Source: Calycina herbarum
Taxonomy: Eukaryota; Ascomycota; Leotiomycetes; Helotiales; Pezizellaceae
DNA length: 64,000 nt
Reading direction: 5' to 3'
NCBI GenBank assembly: GCA_001414485.1
Contig: LLEY01000196.1
Span: 1 to 64,000 of the forward strand
The notes under the pieces were generated by a model. The model saw only the letters and a program-made list of their open reading frames with translations, did not search any database and was not told the origin of the DNA. The translations under genes were made by a program, and so were the position numbers. This document shows positions 20,898 to 32,957 of this stretch, in pieces (positions within the stretch are counted from its first letter, which is position 1; each line of letters starts with the position of its first letter).

Positions 20898-23800
20898 ACA
20901 AAAAAAGGGTTCGTTTGGCTGATACTGGCTGCTTGGGATGATATCTCTAGAAGGTTCAAGTTGGCGTTTTGAGATGTACAAAGAATGGGAGTATGGGAGG
21001 ATAGTAATATGGGTCACAAAATAGGGGTCTTGAATGAAATCACGAAGAATGATGATGATGCGGAGATGACAGGTGGAGTTTCCAGGAAGCTACCTAGAAG
21101 CTATTGCCTATTGGGACCTTGGGTATACCACCTCCGGCCTGTGAGCTGTTGAGCTTATTGCGCTTTTTTATGGAGTTTGGGGGGGTAAAATGCATAGGGT
21201 GGCGGCTAGCGTTGATAGTTGGCGGTCTTTTGACGTAGAGAAATAATGGAATATGTTTAAGTCTTAATATTGCAAGTTTGCATTTTTTCTATTGGTCAAC
21301 TTCATCGATGAATATTGGCAACCTGCTACTTAGATGTGCCTATAAATTAATTGGTCGCTCCTTCTCTCACACTTCCTCGCCATCGCACCTTCCTTGACAA
21401 CCCCTCACCCACTCCACCTCCCCACCTTCCCTCAAATTCTCAAATAAGCAAAACTCTCTCTGAATAAGATGCTCCTCCACACTTAGAAGCCACTCACCTC
21501 AATCTCGACTGGCATGTCTTCGATAGGAGAGGCCTCTACTCAGAAGGGGTTGCAGTTTCTCTCAGCTGGGCCCAGAAGAGTTTAAAAGTTTAAGGGTTTG
21601 AGAGTTTGGAGGTCTTCCTGGTAATTCCTTCTTGGATCAGAAGTCTTGGTCTTCTACGTAGGTTTGTACCTCTCGTCGTCTACCCAGCCCCCACCCCCTT
21701 GAAAAATCACATAACCCCCAAAGATTCACATCTCTTGCCATTTTAAACCCCTTGAATTTTTCAATACATGAAAATAAGTATTTAACAACCATTTCCTTTC
21801 ATCGCCGAACCTGCAATGTTACTTAACCCCCAAAAATCCCCCACCTAAGAAATTTTTCGGAACCCCCAACTTGCAGATGGCTCAGCCCCTTCCCCCTAAC
21901 CCCAACGGAATCTCTCTCCCAATTCTCGGACGCAAACTCAGCCCTCCCCTCGTGGCAGAGTCACATTCCTACGATGGCGATCTGGGGATCGAGGACGAAA
22001 CGTGGATACCTCGTGGGCTTGGGTGGTCTTACGTGTGTTCCGGGATTTTATTTTATTTTATTATTTTATTATTTTATTTAATTAATTTTTTTTATGGCCC
22101 CCTAGGTCTCGCTTATGGTGGGTAGTGGCTGGCATGTATGCAGTCAGATTCAGACAGCGAAGCACGACATTAGGTGCTTGAGTGCGAGTCGCACCTTGCT
22201 TTCCCCCTCCCCTCCTTTGTGGTTGTAGACATCGGATCGTTCTTTGTGGAATCGTGGGTTTTTGGGTACCTGGATGTTTGGGTCAAGCTGAGATGGCTGC
22301 CACGTTTTTCCCGCGTTTTCTTGGGACCGTTGGGATTTAGGGGGGAGGGACGGGGTGGGTGCGGTCTTTGGGATGGTTGTTCAGCTTTTGAGGGTGGTGT
22401 GGGTTTTGTAGATCTTGAGGGTCAGGGATTTTCATCATTTTGTGGTTCGTGGGACGTTTTGTGTGAGCTGAGAGGTGATGGCTTCTTGTGAGTACTAAAG
22501 TCAAGGAGGACAGAGCTGACTAGGGTGGATGCTTGAACTTGAGCTTATCTTGGTTTGTTTATTGAGTTGTCATGTGTGCTCGTGTGTTGAAACTCACGTG
22601 GAAATGTTGGAGATGAATGGCTTTCCGCTACCGAATTTCTTGGTCGTCGATGTTGCTGTTGTTCTCGCCGCTTCCAGTATACTGTGGTTGATTCTTCGGT
22701 TGAGACAAATCCGCATCGGGGTTTCTTTGCATCAGCCTCTTGCAGCCTGAAGTGTATATTACTTTCCAGTAAGTTCGTTTTCGATAGTGAAAATAATCCC
22801 GACCACAGCTTTCAGGTGACATACGAATTTTAGCCCCCTTTCTTTGCCCTTCAAACGAAGATGAGCTCTGTGGTTTCTTGAGAAGCAAGCATAAAGATAA
22901 AAGAGAGCGCTCTGTGATTCATAATATCACGACAGTAAGTGCGCTAAATCAATACGGACCGATCGGCAAGCGAAAGTTTTAGTACACTTTGTAACTTGTG
23001 GCTATACAATAGCTAAGTAAATAACACATCTGCTGTTTACTTACTTGGTAGCAGATCGGCGATAACCCAAATTCACGGTCTATAGCATCGCAATTTATTT
23101 ATTATAAGTAAGAGTATTCATTGGTCTTTACTTTTGGCACTCTCATACCTTACACGAGAAACTAGAGGAATAGCAAATCAAAAGCGGTAGTAAATAAGCA
23201 AGTTCCAACTTTCTCGGGCAAGGGATTATTAACTTTGGGTTTTTCTCCTCCGGTGTCGGGTTGATATGCACACCCTCTCGCTGCCTAAATTCTCTTAAGT
23301 AGGTAAGCTGCAGTAGCCACCAGTAAGCTGCACGGTAAGCTGCCAAAATGTTCGGGCAACATCTCCCCCTCCCCGCCATTTTTGTATGAATAATATTAAT
23401 AGCCATGAATCAAAAGGATCTACTAATTAATGGAACTGAGTTTCTGATTCTTTCAAACCTTTCGGTTAACTGAACTGAATTATCTGGCTCATTTGTTTAC
23501 AAATGGAGATGTAATGCTCATTTCTCTTACTAGGTCATATCAACTGCTACACCTTTGATTGAACATCACAAACCTTCCTCGCTCGTCTAGAGACTCCTTC
23601 TAAGAATCGAGCCGGGCCATACTTCATTTTGCAGTAAGCTTGTGTGTCTGTTCGTTCACCAAAGTGGCAAAACCGCACAGTAAACGTAGCAAGCAATCGT
23701 GTTAGTAAAGTAGGTAGGAAAAAGATGCTATGGACTCTGCTGATTCAGAACTCTTTGTGGTCTATTCAGGCATGCGAAACTCCTTCGTCCATGCAAAGCT

Positions 23801-24953
23801 TGAGGCAATGAGGGGTACTCTTTCGTGGATTTTTAGAGAAAACACGAGTACCTAAAACCCTACATGCAACCAACTAAATTAAAATTGGTCCTGTAAGGGG
23901 AGGCACGACTTCCCGATTGGTTCCATGAGTACCCCCTTTGGAGGTCGAGGCTGCTCTTTCCTTGACTACCAGATTAGTCGACGGCGCCTCGGGAGGTGGG
24001 ACTCGAGAGCGCTCTACCCTCTACCTCAAACTTGGCTCACGACATGACGAAAAGGAAAGGAAACACCCCCTATCCATATCCATAGTATAAACTCCTCCCT
24101 TCCATATACATGCTTTTCTGTGGTTAAAACAGATGGCGGGGGTGAAGTGTGGGAGAGGAATTGGTTGAATGGAGTAAATAAGACGATGGCGCTTTTGTAT
24201 ATGCAAAGCAAAGTGCTGGACTAGTAACTTGTGAAGTCGATGTTTCTCCTCCACCGCTGTCGAAAACTCTCCAGGAAGCTCCTTCCTTCCCAACCGAATT
24301 CCATCAGCTTGGAAACTCGACGCGAGATGGGACTCCAGTTCCTACAAAGGAAGCAACTACCCCGAATTTCGAAAACCCATTCTTTCAACCCATCCCCAAA
24401 TTGATTTCCACGCCCGCTCCCTAAGGTTTCTTGCTATACTCGTACTTGGCAAATGGCAGTATAGGTTTGACCTCTCAAAAACTTCAAAAGTTCATTAGCC
24501 GGGCTTTTTCAATTAATAATTCAGACTACCCGAAGTAATTATCCGTTCTGTAGAAGTGGATTAAGAACGGTAACTCCCAAATTCACATTTTTCGACCCAC
24601 AATTGCAACTCCTATTCTTTTTACTTCCCGAATAAGGTAAGCGAGGGAGCCAAGAATGAGCTATTCTCCTTTTTCAATTGTAGCTCTGTTCCCCCTCCCT
24701 CTCTTGGCCTTTCAAGAGCAACCCGCCTGAAAATGCGACCAACCAACATAGTCTTCTACAACTTCTAGAACTCATACGCAAAATTCAACTTTTGACCCTT
24801 AGTAGAGGTCAGCTCTCCACAAAATAACCCAGTCATAGGTAGGTACTGACCGAGAAAACTCCACGGCCCCACCCCCATTCTTCACCACCCCACATAGAGA
24901 TTTCTTCACATTCATAAATAACCCCCATCCTTGCATCCAATAAACAATCAAAA
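20898..24953. other. 4-kb gene-poor region before the tRNA
   Basis: No exon chain or domain was found. An 84-codon frame around 21871-22125 ends in a hydrophobic stretch that is simply the translation of a TTTTATTTTATTA low-complexity run (about 22047-22095), so I do not call it a gene. Several CT-rich, promoter-like stretches occur (21360-21460). TA-rich, slightly degenerate sequence increases toward 23-24 kb. A noncoding RNA cannot be excluded. Confidence 0.4.
22047..22095. repeat. Low-complexity T/A run
   Basis: Repeats of TTTTA/TTATT ending in a run of eight or more T. This is simple-sequence DNA, and the membrane-like peptide it encodes should not be taken as a real protein segment. Confidence 0.7.
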
Positions 24954-25122
24954 GATCGCTTAGCTCAGTTGGTTAGAGCGTGGTGCTAATACTAAGTTGT
25001 TGTTAGAAGATTAATCAACTGAAACGCCAAGGTCGCGAGTTCGGTAAGCAGTATTTTCCATTTGGATTCCAACCCATCCCCCAATTACATTGCTAATTGT
25101 TCCAAGACCCTCGTAGTGATCA
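24954..25122 (+). tRNA. tRNA-Ile(AAU) with anticodon intron and a 63-bp GT-AG insert in the T-loop
   Basis: Acceptor strand GATCGCT (24954-24960) pairs with AGTGATC (25115-25121), followed by discriminator A (25122). The D-arm is GCTC/GAGC, and the A box TAGCTCAGTTGG is intact. Anticodon stem TGGTG pairs with CGCCA. The loop is CTAATA plus A, with anticodon AAT at 24988-24990. A 32-nt intron (24992-25023) sits at the canonical 37/38 position. The T-stem GCGAG (25035-25039) pairs with CTCGT (25110-25114). The T-loop TTCG (25040-25043) is separated from ACC (25107-25109) by 63 bp, and removing these restores a normal seven-base loop TTCGACC. The insert begins GTAAGC, has GCTAAT near its end and finishes AAG, like a spliceosomal intron. 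It interrupts the B box. Six T follow at 25124-25129 as a Pol III terminator. It is either an interrupted pseudogene or a tRNA needing an extra splicing step. Confidence 0.8.
25044..25106 (+). other. Intron-like insert within the tRNA T-loop
   Basis: 63 bp starting GTAAGC and ending CCAAG, with a CTAAT branch-like motif 10 nt before the end. These are the features of the protein-gene introns in this same window. The borders can shift by one base (G on both sides). It lies between tRNA positions 57 and 58. Confidence 0.6.
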
Positions 25123-25290
25123 ATTTTTTGAGTTCCCGTTAAAGGAACATTTTTTTCTCTTTTTTGGGTGTTTTCCTGCGCGCCAGGAATACTTTTCGTG
25201 CTTAACCGCCAGCTATACCAGAAATAGTACGTGTGATATTAGCCTAGAACCTTAGGCTAGAACACTTACGTAAGCACCGGAATTAGTATC
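25123..25290. other. Junction between single-copy DNA and the RIP island
   Basis: After the terminator T-run, normal-composition sequence changes to TA-rich, CA/TG-poor DNA near 25.24-25.3 kb. A perfect 7-bp stem (TAGCCTA ... TAGGCTA, 25240-25259) lies at the junction. No LTR was recognised here. Confidence 0.4.
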
Positions 25291-28200
25291 TAAAAGCCTT
25301 ACGTTATATATCGTAAACAAGCCTCTTATATTATTCTATTATCTACTTTATATTATTAGTAAAACCTTTGTCTAAAGCTCTTTTAAAAGCTCTCGAACGA
25401 GTAGTATCTATTTCGTACTATTATAACAACGCGACTATAAGCTAGGTTCTATATAAAGACACGTTAGAGCTATACGATTTTATATCTTAGACTTATAAGA
25501 CATTAGTTACTAAGTACTTAGTAATCGAGACTAAGTTATAGTAGCTTCTTAGTTTCTTAAGAAGAAAGCTATAGAATAGTAGACTTATAAGAAGTTATTT
25601 AACGAGGATATACTAAAATACCTAGAAGATTACTTCGTCTAAGTTATCGACTATTTTAGAGCTATAAACGAAAACCAGTAGCTTAGGTTTAAGTTTTTAA
25701 GAATAGTATAAGAAACTACTATCTAGGACTTTAGATTTATACTTATAAATATTATAGAAGAGATAGAACTATTACTCTCTAACTACGAGATATAATAAGT
25801 CTTTTTTAATAGAATAAACTCGTGTATTTATACGAAAATTATCAAAGATTATAGTATCTTACTCTTAAATATCAAGGATATAATTAAAGTTATAAACTAT
25901 TATAAACAAGTCTACGAAGCTACTAATTCCTATAGAAAAAACACTAGTTACTCTATTAAATTTCGTTCTTATAAACAGAGCTCTTCTAGATAACGTAGTA
26001 CTTCTAGAAGCTTATAAAGAACGAGTTATCTATATAATTCTAATATCTTATAACTATTATCTCTAGCTTTTTACCTAAGAAACTCTCGACCTCGCGGACG
26101 TAGATAGAGAGAAAGACGTAGATAAGGAAAAGAACATAGCTATAGAAGAGGATTATCTAGAAGAAATAGTTTTAGAGACTATTTATATAGTAGACCTCGC
26201 TTAAATAATAAAAGGTCTACGTTTAGAAGACCTTCTACTCTAGGCCTCTTAAGATAGTAATCCTAAGATTCTTATACTAGTTTTAACGTCGTATACGTCT
26301 TACTATTCTCTTATACGTCTATAGATAAAAAGATAGTTAAATGTTTTAATTATTAGAAAATAAGACACTTCTTAAGAGAGTATATATAACTAAGGTAGTT
26401 AAAAAACTAGAGATATCTTAAGTAAGCCTACTTAATAATATCTTATAAAAGCTAGTAGTAATACTGTTTACTAAATTCCGTCTATACGAATTACTAGATC
26501 TTATAGATTATAAATTAAGATTTAAATAGTATACTTCCTTATTTAAACTTAGTAATTCTCTTCTTATATTAAAGAGTACTACTACTAAAACATCTACGAC
26601 CTCTTAAATAATATTAGTAGATAGTAGAGCTAATAGAAATTATATTACTTATATAAAAGCTATAGAACTTAGATCTATTACTATAGATACTTAGCTAAAA
26701 GTTAAACTTGTAAATAGAAAGCTTTCTTATATAAATTAATATTATATAATATTACTAAAAATAAACGACTTTACTTATTAAGTAAAAGCTATAGTTCTAG
26801 ATATCTTATATTTTAATACTATCTTAGAATTACTCTAGCTTTAACAATTTAACCTCTATATTAACTAGGCTACTAGTCGACTAAATATTCGAGTAAAGTA
26901 GAGAAAAGATAAGAAGGCTATATTTCTACTAAATCTAGATCTTAAATAAGCTTCTTATATACTTTTAGCTAGAAATTTTAATCTTATTTTATTAAAAGAA
27001 CTTAAGAATATTCTATAAAGTAATAAGTAGAGACCTTTTTATATAAGATCTAAGTAGAGAAACTTATCTCTAAAAAAGAACTCCTAGATATAGACGACCT
27101 AGATTTCACCTGTCTTCTCTAAGAACTTTATAAGAGCTTTCTTACTAAGCTTCTTAAGCTTCTAGCCTTAGGAACTATATAGTATAAAATCGATACTAGT
27201 GATATAAAACCTAAAAACATTTACTTTTACTCTCTATTATTCTCTTAACTTAAGAAATAAATAAAACAAATCTACGAACTCCTAGATAAGAGACTTATCT
27301 ATATAAGTTCTAGTTCGTAGAGATTCCTAGTATTATTTATAAAAAAGCTAGAAGAGGAATAGAGAATATATATCGACTATCGTAGCTTTAATAAGATTAC
27401 TAAAAAGAACTTATATTCTTTACCTTATATATAGAACTATATTAACTATATTAGATAAGCTAAGTTTATCTCTAAGCTAGATTTACTATCTAGATTTTAC
27501 TAAGTTTATATAAGAGAAGAGAATAAAGAGAAAATAGCTTTTAATACTTAGTTAGAAAAGTTCGAATTTATAGTAATACTATTTAGTCTTATAAACGTCT
27601 TAGCTATCTTTTAAACGCTGATAAATACTATTCTATAACCTTTCCTTAACCGATCAGTTGTTATATACTTAGATAATATTCTTATTTATTCTAACTTAAA
27701 AGAAGAATATCTTAAGTATTTATATAAGGTTCTAGAGACACTTACTAAGTACGATTTAGCTATAAAACCTTCTAAATATATTATCGCTATAAAGGAAGTT
27801 AAGTTCTATAAACATCTTATTAGAAACAGCGTAGTAAAAACTATATAGTTAAAAATCTAGCTTATTAAGAATTAGCTAGTACTAAAAACTATCTAGGAAG
27901 TACGTTTATTCCTTAGCTTAGCCTAGTAGTATAGACGTTTTATTAAGAACTTTATAACTATTACCTTGTCTTTCTTAGATTTACTTAAAGAGCTAAACAA
28001 AGCTCTAAGAAAGAAGAAGTATAGGCCTATTATCTAGATAGCTAAATACTAAGTCTTATTTAATACTTTAAAAAAAGCTCTTACTAGTAAGCTAGTCTTA
28101 GCCTAGCTAGACTTTAGAGCGCTCTTTGTTATTAAAACAGATACGTTAGATTAAGCTATAGGTTATACTCTTCTTTAAATAGGTTTAGATAGAAAACTAT

Positions 28201-28879
28201 ATCTAGTAACTTATAATAGTAGGAAACTTTAAGAAGCTAAGCTAAATTACTTAGTTTAAGATAAGAAGTTACTCGCTATTAAGTACGCTTTAAGAACTTA
28301 GAGTTACTATATTAACAACTATATCTATATAAAAGTTATTATAGATTATAAGAGTTTAAAGTATCTTAAGAATACTAAAGAGCCTTCTAAAAGACTTACT
28401 TATTAGATTACCGAGTTTAGACTCTATAACCTAGATATTATTTATCGTCTAAGACTTAAAAACGTTATAGCAGACGTAATTTCTAGACAAGCTGATTTTA
28501 TTCTTAAAAGATAGCTATATAAATAACTAGAAGCTAGAGCCGCTCTTATTATAAGTATACTAGCTTTACTTAATAAAGAGTAATAAGAAGAAAAGATATT
28601 ATAGTATCTTAACTGAAAACAACGACTTAAGAAGAACAAAGCAGCTATAGAGTAAGAGTTATAAGATAAAGAATTACTATATAAGGTTAAGCTACTTTTA
28701 GATAAGAATAAAGAACTTCTAGAAGACGACTCTAAGAACCTAGCTTCGTCTTTTAAATAAATAAGGAATATACTTTATAAATAAGTAGATAGTAAGCTTA
28801 TTCTATATATAACTCTTATCGTTCGTAAACTATAGTTAGAAATCAAGTACTAAGAATATAGTTATTTTAGTTAGCTAGA
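25291..28879 (+). mobile_element. Truncated, RIP-mutated Ty3/Gypsy retrotransposon
   Basis: A degraded gag-pol reads left to right with many TAG/TAA stops in place of CAG/CAA. Recognisable parts are: a gag zinc knuckle (KCFNY...IRHFLRE near 26340, second Cys changed to Tyr); a protease-like LVDS.AN (about 26605); the RT block YIDYRSFNKIT (about 27365); the active-site region IYLDNILIYS (about 27660, second Asp changed to Asn); the RNase H start (about 28130); and the connecting DIIYRLRLKNVIADVISR segment (about 28435). Integrase and both LTRs are missing. The element is cut off by the LTR at 28880. It is not functional, and the Gypsy assignment is firm from RT/RNase H order. Confidence 0.8.
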
Positions 28880-29343
28880 TATAACGAAACTTAAATAAAC
28901 TAAACAAAGGTAACTAAGTCTCGAAGGTTAGTATATAGATAAGAAGTATAGATACGCCGGGTTGTTTACTTAGAAGTGAACTCGTTACTTATATCAAAGA
29001 TATTAAATAAGATAATAAGATTAATAACTAAAGTTAAGTACGAAGCTCTTATCTAATAGCAGACGTGCTAGTCTTATATAGAATCTTCGTTCTCTAAGTA
29101 TATCGCCTATATCGCTTATATTACTTATATCGCTTATAATTAAGGTAATTAGAGTAATATAGGCGATTATATTATATAACTATATATAACTTCTAATAGT
29201 CTTATAATAGTAAGATTCTAAAACTCTAAATACCTTCTATATTACTAATTTCCTCTTATATTACCTTCTATTCCTTAGATATTATATCTTATTCTATTAG
29301 AGCGCTGTCTAGACTACTTACTATATAACTGTGATTTGTAATA
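28880..29343 (-). repeat. LTR of Gypsy B1 (3' LTR)
   Basis: 464 bp, homologous along its length to the LTRs at 44176, 50480 and 56472. It begins TATAACGAAAC (a RIP form of TGTAACGAAAC) and ends GTGATTTGTAATA. Shared landmarks are TAGCAGACGTGC..AGTC and AGAGCGCTGTCTAGACTACT. Confidence 0.8.
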
Positions 29344-29520
29344 CTATCCTCTTTTTAGACTAGCGTATCTCTACGTTTAAGTATAACCTAAGAAAATATC
29401 GTTAAAAAGCTAGTAGCCTTTCTTACTTCTATTATATTATTAACACCTTTCTTAAAAGATAGACTTAAATAATATAGAACTCTTAACACTCTCTATATCA
29501 AACGTTTAAGACGTGAAATA

Positions 29521-29995
29521 ATTCCTTATACTTGTTATATTAATACGAAGACTAGCTGTCGATATATCGGTATTACTAGTAGTTCTAAGTGCTTTAAATA
29601 TATTAAAAAAGATAAGCCTTACGATGTTAAGAAGTAGAACTGAATACTCTTACTTTTTAAGTAGGAATCTCTTAATACTTAGAAGCAACGGTTATAATAG
29701 AAGAAGAAGACAGCTTATAAGGTCTAGAAAGAAGCTATATAGAAGATCCTCTAACTACGGAAACAGTAACGCTTCCTTACTAAGCAGGAGTAAGAGATAC
29801 TCTGTCGTAGTCTTATTAACCTATAAGAGCTTAATAAAGCTAAAGAGAGAGAAAGAAAAGAGAAAGAGTAGAAGAAGATAGAAGTTATCTAGCTAGCAGC
29901 TTCTTCTTTCTCTAGTAGCTCTGCTTTTATTATTAAGCTGTCTCTTAATTCGGCTTTTCTTAAGGCTTTCTCTTCTAACTATAAGATATAGATAA
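29521..29995 (+). pseudogene. Opposite-strand Cys-rich/coiled-coil ORF of Gypsy B1 (degraded)
   Basis: On the strand opposite to gag-pol, between the 3' LTR and integrase, lies a frame with Cys positions around YTCYINTKTSCR and SSSKCFKYIKKDKPYDV. Tyr stands where family-B copy 2 and related fungal proteins would have Cys, as expected from G-to-A RIP. A charged, helix-forming region follows. Similar C-x2-C/KCSEC-type proteins are common in fungal genomes next to retroelements, as far as I recall. The function is unknown and this copy is broken by stops. Confidence 0.5.
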
Positions 29996-31096
29996 CTCTA
30001 GGTTTTAGTAGTAGAACTTCTAAAGTTCCTTTGAAGAATAGATAAGGCTTTCTCTTAGTTTCTAAGTGTTTTCTAAGTATAGATAATCTAGCTATTTAAT
30101 TAAGTATTTAACTCGTCTTCTAATAAGCTTATAGTTAAGAATCCTCTTAATCTTATACTTAGTATTCGGGTTTACTAGTTAGATTTCTATATACAGGGCT
30201 AGTAGTACTTCTAGTAGTACTAGTTCGAGTAAGAATATATAGAATACTAGATAGATATTTATAGTTTTTAGTAGCGCTAGTTTATAATTTAAAGGTTCTC
30301 TAACGTTTTTAATTTTAAATAGTCTAAGTTTCTTATAATCTAGTTTATTACTTAGTCTTTTTATATTAATATTTTTCTATACTAAGTAAACTTTATCTCT
30401 CTCTTTTAACGTTAGCTTCTAACTACGTTGTTTATTATAGTAGTATATATTTCTTTTAATTATAAACTATAAGTCCTCTATAAGTTCTTTATATAACCTC
30501 TTAATTTTCAAGACCTAAATATAAGCGAGCTAATTATTAATAGTCGTAGATAATAGTTCTTAATATACTACTAATTTATATCTAAAGTTAGTATAAAATA
30601 GTATAATAAGTATTATTTCTATTACTAAACTATTATAGATAAACTATACTAAAGATAGTAGTTCTACCTAGTTATTTTACTAATAGTTTATATAATAATA
30701 AAGATATATCTTAACTACTTAATTTATACGTTCGTTTCCTCTATTCGTCTAAGAGTAAAAAGCTATAGAAAGCTTTCTTTTCGTATCTAATTACTTTATA
30801 AGAGCGATCTAGAATTTTAAGATAAAGAGTTTATCTCTATTTAAGAGTATTTCTTCTAGTAGTTTATATTTTAAGACTACTTCTTTAAGGAATATAAATA
30901 CTAATTCCTTAGCTATACTTAACTCTATATATAGTACTAGAATTATATATTTTATAAGTTATTCTATAATAACTAGAATCGAGTTATACTTAACTCTTAT
31001 TATCGGATCTTTGGATTTTAGTAGCTTAATAATAAAATCCTAAGAGATCGATTTCTAAGATATCTATAGTATTAGAGTCGTGTTTATCTATCTATA

Positions 31097-32957
31097 ACGT
31101 GGTTTATTACCTAGTAGCGTATATTACTAAGTAATATACTTTCTCTCTACTCTACTATTTTAATATCAGATTAATTAACTATAATAAATAATATTAATTA
31201 AAACTACTTAGAATCTAATAAACTAGATATATCTATAACCTCTTAACAAGTTCGTATATTATAACTAGTCTTTCTATAAGTGCTACACCGTCGCCTAGAG
31301 ATTTGCCTCTTATTTTACCTACCTCTCTTAGAACGCTTATTAGGTCGAGCCTGTTCCTCTGCCTTCTTTTAAGCTAATACGTCCTATATATCCTCTATAG
31401 TAAGTGTATCTCCTTAACAGACCCGAGTCTTTTTAGCTCTGTAGCGCTTACTAAGTGCTTTATTTACCTTACGAAGAGTATAGACTTCGGCTAATAACAA
31501 AGTTATCTTATAAGCTAATAGCTCTGTACTCTTTACTAACATAGCTATAGTCTTAAAAATAGAGGTTAGCGAGCTTTCTTAATAGCGTAAAATACGATTC
31601 TTAACTAAAGTTGTTTACGAAAGAGCGTTAGTTAGGTTACGAGGGGTCTATAAGACCTAAGGGTTAGCGGCTACAGAGAGGGGTCTAGTAGGTATAGGAG
31701 TTTATAATCGGATATTAAGCTTTAATATTATAGTCTAGAGATTAAAAGGTACTAAGCCAGCTCTACGGAATCTAGCCTAGGCGTTTTAAGTTATTATTAA
31801 TTACTTATAAGCTACGTAAAAGGCTAAAAAGAACTCGACCTTAGTAATATAGTTGATATAAGCTTTAATAAAGGTCTTAATTTAACGCTCGTATATATGT
31901 TTAAGAATACTAAAACACCTAATATTAAGTAGCTAGGTTAAATAAGAGAAATAAGAAGGTAGGTAAAGAGTAATAATATTATTAGCTTTATAATACTCTT
32001 AAAATACAGCTAATTTATAACTCTTATATCTATCTAATACTAGTATTTAATATAGCTCTTTCGTATAACTACAAGTATATTTATCAAAGTATCGTAGCTA
32101 TTCTAGGCCTATCTTATTATCGGTCTATCTATTACTTATAGGTTTAATAACCTAGTTATATAGGAGGCCGCTCTTAGTATACTAATTCGCGAGATAATTC
32201 TTCTCTTAAATTACTAAAAACGGAGGCACGTCTCGACTCTCGCTATTAATATAAGTAATTACTATAGTCTATTCCCGATTACTAAGCTAAACTGTCTTAT
32301 CTCTACTACGTTAATCAGTGTAAGTTATAACTATTACTAAGTAGATAATTCCTATTATAAACCCTGTCTTATTAAAGTTATAAAAGTCGTAGTCTAAAAT
32401 ATTATATTTTACTCTTATATTCTCTATAAGTCGAAACTACGCGCTAATAAGCTCTAGATCTTTATATAAAACTCTTTAAAAGTCGTAAACGTGATTAAAA
32501 CACGTCTTTAATTCTAGTTAATATTATATAAATCGATGTATCTAGAGCTTACTAACGCGTTTTCCTCTCTGTAATTCAAGGATATAATTCGTTATATCTT
32601 CTATACTAGCTAGTTAGAGAGCAAATCCTCTTATATCTAGATCAAGTATATATCGAACAAGCGTCTCCTTCTCTAAGTCGTTTAATTTATAATAATTAGA
32701 TTTAGTTTCAAGGTAATAGGTTCGGCCAGCTATTCTATGTCGAAGTGTTATTTTAGAGACTTTGTAGATTTTTATAGTAGAGCGACGACTAAGTTTTTTA
32801 GATATTTAAATAGCCTCGATAGCTAGGATAATTCGTACTTCTTAGGTTTAGATTTCTATAGTTAGTTATTAAGAAAACGCGTATTAAAGTTAGTAGATAG
32901 TAAAGTAGAGGAAAGTACGCTACTCGGTAATATATACTACTTAGTAATAAACTATGT
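31097..32957 (-). mobile_element. pogo/Fot1-type DNA transposon, copy 1, inserted in Gypsy B1
   Basis: 1861 bp flanked by TA duplications (31095-31096 and 32958-32959). The ends are inverted repeats (ACGTGGTTTATTAC at left; the complement reads ACATAGTTTATTAC at right). The interior is homologous to the better-preserved copy at 59263-61121, with the transposase on the minus strand. It is heavily RIP-mutated. The uninterrupted version of the same site is present in Gypsy B2 near 46370-46400, which proves insertion. Confidence 0.85.

Noticed and set aside
21716..21900. Repeated AACCCCC words resembling telomere repeats
   Set aside because: They are irregularly spaced, vary in length and are not TTAGGG-type; simple C-rich composition explains them.
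21871..22125. 84-codon frame with apparent transmembrane segment
   Set aside because: The hydrophobic part is the translation of a TTTTATTA low-complexity run, and the frame starts at a non-ATG codon.
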